Assembly (NCBI RefSeq): GCF_003335585.1
Contig: NZ_QBFD01000046.1
Location: 710,679 to 774,678 of the forward strand
Reading direction: 5' to 3'
DNA from: Sulfitobacter sp. DFL-14
GTDB taxonomy: Bacteria; Pseudomonadota; Alphaproteobacteria; Rhodobacterales; Rhodobacteraceae
Length of the DNA: 64,000 nucleotides
The notes under the pieces were generated by a model. That model saw only the letters and a program-made list of their open reading frames with translations, ran no database searches and was not told where the DNA came from. A program made the position numbers and the translations under genes. How positions within the stretch are numbered: the stretch's first letter is position 1; every line of letters begins with the position of its first letter. Below, in pieces: positions 44,127 to 52,966 of the stretch.

Positions 44127-44457
44127 GGACCGTCACGGGATTGGAATGGCAAAGGCATGAGCAAAGGTCTTGCCTTTGCGCAGGGCTCGCCGCGGTTGAT
44201 CGCGTCAGAGATGGCCAGCATCGAGGCAACCATGTTGGCCATGAAATAGGCCCCACAGCTCAGCTCGATATGCAATAAGCTATACTCCAAACCACTCTGA
44301 TAAACGAATTATATGGGTTAAAAACAACACCCTGCATCATAATCGCAAGTTGTATCAAAATTGAATACCGTGTTCTATACAGTAGAACACTTTCATCTGC
44401 CTCGGCGAACAATCGGACCCGCCCCGGGCGAGGGACATTGCGTTTTCCTGTCAGCCG
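44127..44457. other. Intergenic, 331 bases; possible gene remnant
   Basis: On the minus strand 44105-44290 a 61-codon frame reads LSCGAYFMANMVASMLAISD, which looks like the C-terminal helix of a larger enzyme, perhaps of the GFO/oxidoreductase type, but it overlaps guaD and has no ribosome-binding site. I treat it as a remnant or chance. The remainder is AT-rich promoter sequence for the IclR gene with the palindrome at 44370. Confidence 0.35.
44370..44390. promoter_or_regulatory. Perfect palindrome upstream of IclR gene
   Basis: GTGTTCTA-N5-TAGAACAC, 8-base perfect arms. Length and arm sequence are like IclR-family operators. A related 21-base site (right arm TGGAACAC) is found at 45292-45312 before the CoA-transferase genes. 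Confidence 0.55.
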
Positions 44458-45228
44458 ATGGATGTTTCAGAAATGGACAAGGCATTCACAAAAGGCATTC
44501 GGTTGATCGAGGCGCTGGCAAACAGCGACCGCCCGCGTGGCGTCACGGATCTTGCCGTTGAACTGGAACTGACCAAGAGCAACGTTCACCGCCTGCTGGC
44601 GACGCTCCAGGCGAATGGCTTTGTCCAGCAGGTGCCGCATCAAAGCACATACGAGCTGACCATCAAGATCTGGGAGCTGGGATTGCGCGTGCTGCGCCGC
44701 GTAGATCTGGTCAGCGCCGCCCGCCCTGCCATGCAGCGACTGGCCGAGCTGACGCATGAAACCGTGCATCTCTCCATTCTGCAGGGTCAGGACGTGGTCT
44801 ATATCGACAAGATCGAAACCAACCATCACGTCCGCGCCCATACCCGTATCGGCGCACGCGCGCCCGCCTATACGATGGCCACAGGAAAGGCGATGCTTGC
44901 GCAGATGCCAGACGCCTATCTGGATGTTCTCGGCCCCGAACTGACCGCTTTCACAGCAACGACGCGAACCCGATTGAAAGATCTGCGCGCCGACCTGGAC
45001 AAGATCAGGCGCCAGGGATACGCGATTGTGCCGCAGGGTGAATGGCGCGACGGCATCGCCGCCTGCGCCTGCGCGATTCTGGGACCCAACGGCAGGCTGG
45101 CCGGTGCCATCGGCATCTCTGGCCCCGATGTCAGGCTGAAAACGCGACACCTGCGCGAATATTCGCAACATGTCGTTTCCGCAGCAAAAGACGCTTCCGC
45201 CAGCCTGGGATACTTCGGCGACAGCTGA
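44458..45228 (+). CDS. IclR-family regulator of the CoA-transferase operon
   Basis: About 256 aa. Winged helix (AFTKGIRLIEALANSDRPRG, TKSNVHRLLATLQANGFVQQ) and the IclR effector domain (LTHETVHLSILQGQDVVYID, ATGKAMLAQM, GIAACACAILGPNGRLAGAI). It precedes three enzyme genes in the same direction; palindromes lie before both units, so it probably controls itself and them. The start may be this ATG or one five codons downstream; neither has a clear ribosome-binding site. The effector is unknown. Confidence 0.82.
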   Translation: MDVSEMDKAFTKGIRLIEALANSDRPRGVTDLAVELELTKSNVHRLLATLQANGFVQQVPHQSTYELTIKIWELGLRVLRRVDLVSAARPAMQRLAELTHETVHLSILQGQDVVYIDKIETNHHVRAHTRIGARAPAYTMATGKAMLAQMPDAYLDVLGPELTAFTATTRTRLKDLRADLDKIRRQGYAIVPQGEWRDGIAACACAILGPNGRLAGAIGISGPDVRLKTRHLREYSQHVVSAAKDASASLGYFGDS

Positions 45229-45291
45229 CCGCCTCCGGTCTGCATGCGCGACCAGATTGACACATCTGCGCCTTCTTGTAACTTTGGAACA

Positions 45292-45312
45292 GTGGTTCAT
45301 AATATGGAACAC
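45292..45312. promoter_or_regulatory. Second IclR-type palindrome, before the CoA-transferase genes
   Basis: Layout GTGGTTCA-N5-TGGAACAC. The right arm differs from the 44370-44390 site at one base; the left arm is shifted and imperfect. It sits 31 bases before the likely start codon at 45343. Confidence 0.4.
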
Positions 45313-45342
45313 ACAGGTTTCTCATCACGAAGAGGTACACCC

Positions 45343-46152
45343 ATGTCGACCGACGTGCACAGACTGGCCGCGCAAATCGCATCGGGAAGCACCGTTGCGG
45401 TTCCTGTAGATTATGCCGGCGTCGCCATGGCGATGACACGCGCGCTGATCGAAATCGGCACATCTGAACTGACGCTGATCTGCGTGCCCACCGGCGGGAT
45501 GCAGGCGGATATGCTGATCGGGGCCGGGCAGGTCCGCGCGGTCGAGACAAGCGCCGTGAGCCTCGGTGAAGCCGGGGGCGCGCCACGTTTCAATGCCGCC
45601 GTCAGGGAAGGCAGCATCGCCCTGCGCGATGCCACCTGCCCCGCGATTCATGCGGGCCTTATGGCCGCCCAGAAGGGCGTTCCTTTCATGCCGATGCGCG
45701 GGCTGATCGGCAGCGACCTGCTGCGCAACCGGCCCGACTGGACCGTGATCGACAACCCGACATCCGAAACACCCGATCCCATCGTGCTGATCCCCGCGAT
45801 CCACCCCGATACCGCGATCTTCCACGCCCCGATGGCTGACCGCGAGGGCAATGTCTGGATCGGCCGGCGTCGTGAACTCGCGTCAATGGCCTATGCCGCG
45901 CGCCAGACCCTGGTCACCGTCGAACGGATCGTGGACAAGCGCCTGCTTGATGACGAAACCCTGGCCGCCGGGACCCTGCCGGGGCTTTACGTCACCGATA
46001 TCGCCATAGCTGAAAAAGGTGCCTGGCCCTATGGGTTGTGGGGCGAATACCCCACCGATCAGGAGGAGATCGCGCGCTACGCCAAAGCCGCGCGCAGCGA
46101 TGACGGCTTTGCCGACTATATCGGCGCCAACAAGGCGGAGGTGATGGCATGA
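45343..46152 (+). CDS. CoA-transferase family I, alpha subunit
   Basis: About 269 aa with the CoA-transferase alpha fold: LICVPTGGMQADMLIGAGQV near residue 50 and PFMPMRGLIGSDLLRNRPDW, then the C-terminal YGLWGEYPTDQEEIARYAKA. It resembles glutaconate-type or IpdA-type proteins. AAGAGG lies 7 bases before the ATG; upstream ATGs at 45304 and 45244 are less likely because the first overlaps the palindrome. Its stop overlaps the next start. The substrate is not known. Confidence 0.82.
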   Translation: MSTDVHRLAAQIASGSTVAVPVDYAGVAMAMTRALIEIGTSELTLICVPTGGMQADMLIGAGQVRAVETSAVSLGEAGGAPRFNAAVREGSIALRDATCPAIHAGLMAAQKGVPFMPMRGLIGSDLLRNRPDWTVIDNPTSETPDPIVLIPAIHPDTAIFHAPMADREGNVWIGRRRELASMAYAARQTLVTVERIVDKRLLDDETLAAGTLPGLYVTDIAIAEKGAWPYGLWGEYPTDQEEIARYAKAARSDDGFADYIGANKAEVMA

Positions 46153-46931
46153 GCCACGACATGTCCCCCGCCACCCCGCGCGAGATCCTGATCTGCACAG
46201 TCGCGGGTCTGCTTGACGGATGCCGCTGCGTCGCTGTCGGCGCGGCCTCGCCCGTACCTGCTGCCGGTGCCATGCTGGCGCGCGCCCTGCGCGACACCGC
46301 AGGCGAACCGCCGCTCAGGATCTCGGTCCTCGGATCCGAGGCCCATAACTTCTTCACCAACGGCTCGGCCGAACTCTTTGATGCCGCAGGACAAGGCCGG
46401 ATCGACGCGTTCTTTCTGGGCGGTGGCCAGATCGACCGGCACGGCAATATCAACCTGGTCGGAGTTGGCGATTACCCACGCAGCGCGCCGCGCTGGCCCG
46501 GCAGTTTCGGATCGGGCTATCTCTATTACGTGGTGCCCCGTGTGATCCTCTATCGCGAGGAACACAGCCCGCGCGTCTTCGTCGAAAAGGTCGACTTCAT
46601 CTCGACGCCCGGCACCAGCGAGCCCGATGTCTATCGCCCCGGCGGTCCCTATGCGCTTCTGACCGGCAAGGCGCTGTTCGACTTCGACAAGGACAAGCGC
46701 GGCTTCCGTCTGGCGTCGCTTCACCCCGACCATACGCTGGAAGAGGTGACAGCGGCGACGGGCTTTGCCTTCGACCACGACCCAGATCCGGCCACGACCC
46801 CCGGCCCCGACGCGGCAACGCTGCACCTGCTGCGCACCCGCGTGATGGACGAACTTTCCGAAACCTATCCTGCCTTCGCCGCCGAACTGCGCGCGCGCAT
46901 CCAGACCACCGACAGAAAGGCCACCGCGTGA
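46149..46931 (+). CDS. CoA-transferase family I, beta subunit (IpdB-like)
   Basis: 260-aa partner. The segment SAELFDAAGQGRIDAFFLGG, then QIDRHGNINLVGVGDYP, fits the beta subunit of family I. The exposed Glu nucleophile of true CoA-transferases is not obvious here, so it may instead act as a hydrolase, as in IpdAB, which opens a steroid ring. ATGA overlaps tie it to both neighbours. Confidence 0.75.
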   Translation: MSHDMSPATPREILICTVAGLLDGCRCVAVGAASPVPAAGAMLARALRDTAGEPPLRISVLGSEAHNFFTNGSAELFDAAGQGRIDAFFLGGGQIDRHGNINLVGVGDYPRSAPRWPGSFGSGYLYYVVPRVILYREEHSPRVFVEKVDFISTPGTSEPDVYRPGGPYALLTGKALFDFDKDKRGFRLASLHPDHTLEEVTAATGFAFDHDPDPATTPGPDAATLHLLRTRVMDELSETYPAFAAELRARIQTTDRKATA

Positions 46932-48124
46932 CCATACCTCAGACATCCGCGTCCGGCGCCCTTGCCGGTCTTCGCGTGATTGATGCCAGCCGTGTGCTGG
47001 GCGGCCCCTATGCCGGACAGATCCTGGCCGACCACGGCGCAGACGTCATCAAGGTCGAACCGCCCTCGGGCGATGAAACGCGGGGCTGGGGGCCCCCCTT
47101 CAAGGACGACGCGGCAAGCTATTTCATCGGCGTCAACCGCAACAAGCGCGGCATGGCCATCGACCTGCGCCAGGAAGCCGGACAGGCCTTGCTGGGCAAA
47201 CTGCTTGAGACCGCAGACGTCTTCATCGAAAACTTCAAGACCGGCACGCTGGATCGTTGGGGCCTGTCGGAAGAGGAAATCGAACGCCGGTTTCCGCGCC
47301 TTGTCCATTGCCGCGTGTCCGGCTTCGGCGCGGACGGCCCGCTGGGCGGCATGCCGGGCTACGACGCCGCAATTCAAGCCTCTGCCGGGATCATGAGCGT
47401 CAACGGAGAGCTGGGCGGTCAGCCGCTGCGCGTGGGCCTGCCGGTTGTCGACATGACCACCGGCCTCAATGCTGTGATTGGCATCCTGATGGCCATCAAC
47501 GAACGCCACACCAGCGGCAAGGGCCAGTTCGTTGAAACAACGCTTTACGACTGCGGATTCTCGCTGCTGCATCCACATCTGCCCAACCATTACCTGTCGG
47601 GCAAAGTGCCCGGACGTTCGGGCAACGCTCATCCCAATATCACGCCCTACGACACTTTCGCCACGGGGACGGATCCGATCTTCCTGGCCGTCGGGAACAA
47701 CCGCCAGTTCGCCACGCTTTGCCAGATGATCGGTCGCGAAGCCCTGACCGGAGATGCCCGTTTTGCCGACAACAGCGCGCGCAACCAGAACCGCGATGCG
47801 CTGAAGGCTGAGCTCGAGGCCGCCATGGCCAAACATGATTGCGCCCAGCTGGCAGATGATCTGCTCAAGGCCGGGGTGCCCTGCGGCATGGTGCGTTCGA
47901 TTGATCAGGTAATCGCCGATCCACATACACGGCATCGCGAGATGGTGGTGGACATCGAGGATTATCGCGGCACCGGCAGCCCGATCAAACTGTCCCGCAG
48001 CCCCGCGCGTTACGACCGCAAGCCGCCTGCCTTTGCCCAGCATGGTGCAGAGGTGATGGAAGAGCTGGGTCTGGACGCCGAGAGCTTTGGTGACGCGCTG
48101 ATCAAACCCGACAAAACAGACTGA
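46928..48124 (+). CDS. CaiB/BaiF CoA-transferase (family III)
   Basis: 398-aa family III CoA-transferase: LAGLRVIDASRVLGGPYAGQ at the start, ADVFIENFKTGTLDRWGL with catalytic Asp in the next segment, NRNKRGMAIDLRQEAG and the closing PIKLSRSPARY. GTG start, overlapping the stop of the beta subunit. The three genes probably activate and open a carboxylic acid, but which acid cannot be seen. Confidence 0.85.
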   Translation: MTIPQTSASGALAGLRVIDASRVLGGPYAGQILADHGADVIKVEPPSGDETRGWGPPFKDDAASYFIGVNRNKRGMAIDLRQEAGQALLGKLLETADVFIENFKTGTLDRWGLSEEEIERRFPRLVHCRVSGFGADGPLGGMPGYDAAIQASAGIMSVNGELGGQPLRVGLPVVDMTTGLNAVIGILMAINERHTSGKGQFVETTLYDCGFSLLHPHLPNHYLSGKVPGRSGNAHPNITPYDTFATGTDPIFLAVGNNRQFATLCQMIGREALTGDARFADNSARNQNRDALKAELEAAMAKHDCAQLADDLLKAGVPCGMVRSIDQVIADPHTRHREMVVDIEDYRGTGSPIKLSRSPARYDRKPPAFAQHGAEVMEELGLDAESFGDALIKPDKTD

Positions 48125-48493
48125 AGGTCTCAGTCACGAAAGGCCGTTATCGGCCAGCCAGCCCTCGATCAGGGCCGAGGTCTCACTGCTGTTGCGTTCA
48201 ACCGGAGTTGAGAATACGAGCAATCCTCGTATTCTCAAGACATGAAAACCGCCTGTTACATAACTTCCTTGCCCGTCTTGGTGCTCCTTGCAGGAAAGGT
48301 GCCACGCACCGAGAGCAAGACGGTGATGATCTGTTGCTCCGGCGCGAAAGCGCGCGTCTGGTGCCGGATATCAAGGGCTAGCCGGGGCGCTGATGGCAAT
48401 CAAACCGATCCCGGGCCATGCGCATCTGTCCGGCTTGCCCCTTAGAATTGCATGCTGCCAGACAACAGGAAAAGCGCCGCAGGCGTCGTCGTA
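48125..48493. other. Intergenic, 369 bases; broken gene end and hairpin
   Basis: On the minus strand 48134-48207 reads the last 24 codons of some protein (ETSALIEGWLADNGLS then TGA) with no beginning. A 13-bp hairpin at 48208-48238 replaces it. The plus strand 48236-48382 has a start-less frame (for example RLGAPCRKGATHREQDGDDL) that I do not recognise. This looks like a recombined junction. Confidence 0.35.
48208..48238. repeat. Perfect 13-bp inverted repeat
   Basis: TTGAGAATACGAG and CTCGTATTCTCAA pair fully with a 5-base loop CAATC. It lies at the broken end of a minus-strand remnant. It could be a transposon end, a terminator-like hairpin, or an operator; no T-run follows. Confidence 0.5.
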
Positions 48494-49513
48494 TCAGGCC
48501 CGGACCCCCTTCCGATCCAGGGCAGGGACCGGGGTCGGCAAACGTCTGCCTACATGGCGCGCTACGAGTGTGCGACCGTCGCGCACAGTAAGCATCGGGC
48601 GCGCCGGAGCGCTTGCCCCGGGGGAGCCAATAATCCGGTGGAGTCTTTGTTGCGCGGCGGGTGCAAGACCGCGCAGCGCCATCGGCCCCGCATGCAGGCT
48701 CTCGGTCAGAACGCCGTCGACCATGATGATTTCATGACGTTCAAAGGCCAGGTGCAGGTATTGGACCGCCCGTTTCCCCTGCATTACACGCACCCCGCGC
48801 CGCGCAAGCAGCGACTTGGCGGGCACCAGAACCTCTCCGCGCCGGTCACAGCGCAGCAACAGCCGGTGCTGCGGCGACACAACCAGCCGCCCGCCGCTGC
48901 CGATGGTTCCCGCCGGGATCAGGATCGGCTTGTGTGGATGCGGTCCGGCGGAAAACCTCAGGTGACGCCCTGCCACCATGCGCAGCGGCTGTGCCCCGTG
49001 ATCGAGCGTCCAGACCATCTCGCTCTCGCGCAAATGCTCAACCGGCACTTCGCCCCGCTCCGTCCGGACCATTGCGCCCGGGGTAAAACAGGCCGGGCTG
49101 TAAGACATGCTGGCACTGTCCTGAACCCCGACAATCAGCAGGTTTTCCCCCGTTGGTGGCGTGTCGCCAACAAAGGCAAACCCTTCGACATAGAAATTGT
49201 TGTGATCGGCAGTGACACCCGCAAGCTGATACTGGTTGCCGAGGGAATCCTCGACCGTCAGCAAATATTCATTCTGAACGTTTGTCCCGGCCCAAAAGGA
49301 AAAATAGCCGTCGGTCAGCGATTGGGTGACATCGTCATCATCAAATCCGCCGTCGTCATCCGTGACCGAGACGGTGTCGATTATCGCCCACGGATAGAGG
49401 TAGATCGTATCCGTTCCCACATTCCAGCTGCCGCCATCGGGCAAGTGAACAGCGCCCCAGTTCGAGGTTTGCATCTGATAAAGGTCAAAGAACCTGAGGT
49501 CATAATCTGGCAT
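48494..49513 (-). CDS. Hint-domain (hedgehog/intein-type) protein
   Basis: 339-aa protein. The first 140 residues are acidic and rich in Asp, Gly and aromatic residues, as in secreted repeat proteins. From about residue 141 a Hint domain begins (ACFTPGAMVRTERGEVPVEH with the possible splicing Cys) and continues with VSPQHRLLLRC and VDGVLTESLHAGP. In Rhodobacterales such domains are common in secreted calcium-binding proteins; self-cleavage is plausible but not shown. No signal peptide is seen. It is isolated between two catabolic operons, and the ribosome-binding site is weak. Confidence 0.75.
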   Translation of the reverse strand: MPDYDLRFFDLYQMQTSNWGAVHLPDGGSWNVGTDTIYLYPWAIIDTVSVTDDDGGFDDDDVTQSLTDGYFSFWAGTNVQNEYLLTVEDSLGNQYQLAGVTADHNNFYVEGFAFVGDTPPTGENLLIVGVQDSASMSYSPACFTPGAMVRTERGEVPVEHLRESEMVWTLDHGAQPLRMVAGRHLRFSAGPHPHKPILIPAGTIGSGGRLVVSPQHRLLLRCDRRGEVLVPAKSLLARRGVRVMQGKRAVQYLHLAFERHEIIMVDGVLTESLHAGPMALRGLAPAAQQRLHRIIGSPGASAPARPMLTVRDGRTLVARHVGRRLPTPVPALDRKGVRA

Positions 49514-49733
49514 GGCACAGCCGCTGTTTTTTCAAAGTGATCATCGCACAGGGCAGTTAATCAGCGCTAAACGCCCTGACGGATGGCAAGTGCCAGAGGC
49601 TCTTTCAAAGCGAACGGCGAGTTCTGCAGGTTCTTTCGATGTTCCGCCCCGCGTTTCAAAACCGGTTTTTCGACGACCCGGTGCTGTCCAATGATCTGCT
49701 TGTATGCGCGGGGGGATTGAACAATATTGTCGC

Positions 49734-51128
49734 ATGACAAATTGGTTACCCTCCCGAGCTTCGCTCAAATCACCGCTGCATGTCAGCCTTGCCCAGACCA
49801 TTGCGGATGCAATCCATGACGGCCGGTTGTCGCATGGACGGAAACTGCCAACCCATCGACAGCTGGCCGACGACCTGAAGCTGAGCGTCAATACCGTCAG
49901 CAAGGCCTATGACATCCTGCGCCGCCAGAACCTGATCGACGGTCAGATCGGGCGTGGCAGCTATGTCATGGATTCAGCAACATCCGAGGAGCAGCCCTTC
50001 AAACTGGAATCCGAGCCGGAAAACCTGTTTGACATGTCGATATCGCGCCCATTGTTCAATCGCATGCATGTCGACGCAATGCGGTCGACCCTGCAGACAA
50101 TGCACACCAACCTCGACCCGGCGCTTTACCTTTCGACCCGCCCCAATATCGGCCACGAAAGACACCGGAAGACCGGCGTCAAATGGCTGGCGGCATGCGG
50201 GCTCGAAACCCGCGCGGAAACGGTTCTGATGACAAATGGGGTGACGCATGGCTTGTCGGCCGCATTGTCGGCTGTCCTGCACCCCGGCGATGTCATCCTG
50301 TCGGACACGGTGACCCATCACCTGCTGGTGTCAAGCGCGGCCTATTTCGGCTATCGCCATATTGGCCTGGAAACCGATGAACATGGAATCCTGCCGGATC
50401 AACTGGCGAAAGCCTGCGCTGAATTTTCGCCCAAGGCCTTGTATTTGCTGCCATCCCTGGCCAATCCGAATGTGCATATGATGCCCGACGAACGGCGCAG
50501 ACAGATCGCGGATATCGCCCGCCAACACGGGGTGTATATCATTGAAAACGATGTGTTCGGCCCGGTCGCGGCAGACCGGCAGACGCCGGTTTCGCAATTC
50601 GCACCCGAGCTTTCGATCTATCTGACAAGTTTCACCAAATGCACCGTCAGCGGATTGCGCGCCGGTTATGTTGTCGCGCCGGACCACTTGTTACCGGCAT
50701 TGACGGCCCGGCTGATGGTCTTTGGCTGGATGGCAACCCCATTGATCTGCGAGCTGGCATCGCGCTGGGTGGAGGACGGCACGGCGCAGGCGTTGGCGGA
50801 TTGGCAGCGGGTGGAAATTGGCAAGCGGTACACCATCGCATCACAGGAGCTTTCCAGGTTCAGCTGGAAGGGTCACCCCTCGGGGCTGCATCTGTGGTTG
50901 CAGCTGCCGCCGGACTGGGATTCGACCTCCTTCAGTTCCCACGCCCGGCAGCTGAATGTGGCTGTGTCACCGGAATCTCCGTTCCTTGCGCCCAGATCAA
51001 CACCCAGAAACGCCGTGCGCGTTTCCCTGGGCAGCATTCGTGACACAGAGCGCTTCCGGCAGGCCCTCAGACTGCTGGCCTCCCTGCTTTCGCGCCCGCG
51101 TGAGCCGCTTCCGCAGTTCGCCTACTGA
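49734..51128 (+). CDS. enuR: EnuR, MocR-type regulator of ectoine uptake and use
   Basis: 464-aa GntR/MocR protein. The N-terminal helix-turn-helix (HVSLAQTIADAIHDGRLSHG, LPTHRQLADDL, VNTVSKAYDILRRQ) is joined to an aminotransferase-like domain whose cofactor Lys302 lies in SFTKCTVSGLR. EnuR binds PLP with an ectoine-derived inducer. The start ATG lacks a close ribosome-binding site; ATG at 49704 is the alternative. The palindrome ACAATATTGT lies just upstream of this ATG at 49721-49730. It precedes uehABC as in Ruegeria. Confidence 0.88.
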   Translation: MTNWLPSRASLKSPLHVSLAQTIADAIHDGRLSHGRKLPTHRQLADDLKLSVNTVSKAYDILRRQNLIDGQIGRGSYVMDSATSEEQPFKLESEPENLFDMSISRPLFNRMHVDAMRSTLQTMHTNLDPALYLSTRPNIGHERHRKTGVKWLAACGLETRAETVLMTNGVTHGLSAALSAVLHPGDVILSDTVTHHLLVSSAAYFGYRHIGLETDEHGILPDQLAKACAEFSPKALYLLPSLANPNVHMMPDERRRQIADIARQHGVYIIENDVFGPVAADRQTPVSQFAPELSIYLTSFTKCTVSGLRAGYVVAPDHLLPALTARLMVFGWMATPLICELASRWVEDGTAQALADWQRVEIGKRYTIASQELSRFSWKGHPSGLHLWLQLPPDWDSTSFSSHARQLNVAVSPESPFLAPRSTPRNAVRVSLGSIRDTERFRQALRLLASLLSRPREPLPQFAY

Positions 51129-51183
51129 AATTGTCCCACAACAATAAATAAATTGACTCACAGTTCAATGTTCGGAAAGTGAT

Positions 51184-51193
51184 GCGATATCGC
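51184..51193. promoter_or_regulatory. Palindrome in the uehA promoter region
   Basis: GCGATATCGC is a perfect 10-base palindrome flanked by inverted ATGTTC / GAACAT halves, 32 bases before the uehA ATG. It is a reasonable EnuR target site, but no confirmed consensus is at hand. Confidence 0.35.
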
Positions 51194-51224
51194 AAACTGA
51201 ACATAAAACAACTGGGAGAATAGT

Positions 51225-52244
51225 ATGACTGGATTCGCAGGGAAGACGTTGCGCCTCTGCGCCCCGCTGATGGCGGCGGCACTGATGGCGGGCACGGCGC
51301 ATGCTGACAACTGGCGCTATGCCATGGAAGAAGGGCTGACAGATCCGCAGGGATTGTATGCCACCAAATTCAAGGAAGAAATCGAAGCCAATTCCGACCA
51401 CACGGTGCAGATCTACCCGGTCGGCTCGCTTGGTGAATCCGCCGACGCCATGGAACAGGCCCAGGCCGGTCTGCTTCAGTTCATCGACCAGTCACCGGGC
51501 TTCACCGGCGCCCTGATCCCCGAGGCCGAAGCCTTCCTGGTGCCTTATATCCAGCCAACCGACCCTCAAGTGGTGCGCAAATTCTTCAAGGAAAGCGTCG
51601 CCATCAACGAGATGTTCCACGGCATCTATCGCGAACAAGGTCTGGAGCTGCTGGCGGTTTTCCCCGAGGGCGAACAGGTCGTCACAACGATGGAAGAATT
51701 CCGCACGCCCGAGGATCTGGAAGGGATGAAGATCCGCACCATGACCTCGCCGCTGCTGCTGGAAACCTATACCGCCTTCGGCGCATCGCCGATTGCCATG
51801 GCATGGGGTGAACTGATCGGCGCCTTGAAAACCAACATGGTGGACGGGCAGGAAAACCCGGCCATCTGGATCGAGGCCTATGGGCTCGACAATCTGACCA
51901 AGGTGATGACCTATACGGGCCACGGCCAGTACACCACGGCCGTCATGGCCAATGCCGACTTTTATGACGGGTTGAGCGATGAGGACAAACAGCTTGTCCA
52001 GAACGCCTCCCAGGCGGCGCATGACTACATCCTGGACGTCGCGGTCGAGCTGGATGCCAAAGGTCTGGCCAAGATCAAGGAAACCAACCCCGATTACACC
52101 ATCGTCCGGCTGACCGAGGAAGAACGCGCCGCCTTCAAGGAACGCGCAAAGGCGGTCGAGGCGGCATTTGTGGAACGTGCCGGTGAGCGCGGCGCAGAGA
52201 TCCTTGAGCAAATGAAAAAAGATCTGGCCGCCGCGCAACAGTAA
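51225..52244 (+). CDS. uehA: Ectoine TRAP transporter, substrate-binding protein UehA
   Basis: 339-aa DctP-family protein with a signal peptide (LRLCAPLMAAALMAGTAHA, cleavage after AHA). The mature part has the DctP pattern YPVGSLGESADAMEQAQAGL and KIRTMTSPLLLETYTAFGAS, then GQENPAIWIEAYGL. By position and partner genes it is UehA, which binds ectoine and hydroxyectoine with high affinity. GGGAGAATAGT precedes the ATG. Confidence 0.9.
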   Translation: MTGFAGKTLRLCAPLMAAALMAGTAHADNWRYAMEEGLTDPQGLYATKFKEEIEANSDHTVQIYPVGSLGESADAMEQAQAGLLQFIDQSPGFTGALIPEAEAFLVPYIQPTDPQVVRKFFKESVAINEMFHGIYREQGLELLAVFPEGEQVVTTMEEFRTPEDLEGMKIRTMTSPLLLETYTAFGASPIAMAWGELIGALKTNMVDGQENPAIWIEAYGLDNLTKVMTYTGHGQYTTAVMANADFYDGLSDEDKQLVQNASQAAHDYILDVAVELDAKGLAKIKETNPDYTIVRLTEEERAAFKERAKAVEAAFVERAGERGAEILEQMKKDLAAAQQ

Positions 52245-52284
52245 TTTGCGAAACCTGGCGCATCACGCGCCGGATACCGGCCAA

Positions 52285-52317
52285 TTGCGGGCCCAGACCG
52301 GATGTCCGGGCCGGCAA
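52285..52317. terminator. Stem-loop between uehA and uehB
   Basis: TTGCGGGCCC and GGGCCGGCAA pair in 9 of 10 positions around a 13-base loop. As between tctC and tctB, it follows the binding-protein gene and may raise its expression above that of the membrane subunits. Confidence 0.45.
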
Positions 52318-52391
52318 CCTCTGTACCGACAGGCCCGACAAGCGAAAACGGCGCGGGCCACCAAGGCGGCACTTGCCAACGGGGAGCAACA

Positions 52392-52964
52392 ATGAACGAT
52401 ACAACGCACAAACGGGCGGGATTGGCCGGTATCATTGATGCCATCGACAGGGGCATTGCCGCGCTCGAACGGGTCATCATGGCGGCCGGTGTGATCCTGA
52501 TGGCAATCAACACCATCGCGAATGTGATCAGCCGGTTCGTATTCAATCATTCCATCATCTTTGCCGAAGAGCTGAACAGTATCTTCATCCTGCTGGTGAC
52601 CTTTGCCGGGATCGGTTACGCGGCACGCCATGGGCGGCACATCCGGATGTCCGCAATCTCCGATGCGCTGCCGGAGCGGGCCAGGAAGATCCTGATCATC
52701 ATCATCACCGCGGTAACGGCGGTTCTGCTGCTGGTGCTCGCCTGGTATGCGGTGCAATACATCATCAGCCTTCAGGCCAAGGGCCGGGTTTATCCGGCAC
52801 TCGGGATACCGATCTATATCAGCTACCTTTGGGTGCCGATTGGCCTGTTCGTGACGGGCGTTCAATACGCGCTGACCTTTCTGCGCAATCTTCAGGAACC
52901 TGAAATCTACCTGGCAACCGACCTGCGCGAGGCGGATGCGCAGGAACTGGAATTGGAGGTCTGA
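52392..52964 (+). CDS. uehB: Ectoine TRAP transporter, small membrane subunit UehB
   Basis: 190-aa DctQ-type protein with four hydrophobic helices (for example ERVIMAAGVILMAINTIANV and the central EELNSIFILLVTFAGIGYAA) and the motif RHGRHIRM at the second loop. GGGGAGCAACA precedes the ATG. It ends 2 bases before uehC. Confidence 0.9.
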   Translation: MNDTTHKRAGLAGIIDAIDRGIAALERVIMAAGVILMAINTIANVISRFVFNHSIIFAEELNSIFILLVTFAGIGYAARHGRHIRMSAISDALPERARKILIIIITAVTAVLLLVLAWYAVQYIISLQAKGRVYPALGIPIYISYLWVPIGLFVTGVQYALTFLRNLQEPEIYLATDLREADAQELELEV

Positions 52965-52966
52965 CA

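Noticed and set aside
44105-44290. A 61-codon minus-strand gene
   Set aside because: It overlaps the end of guaD, has no ribosome-binding site, and its resemblance to an oxidoreductase tail is weak.
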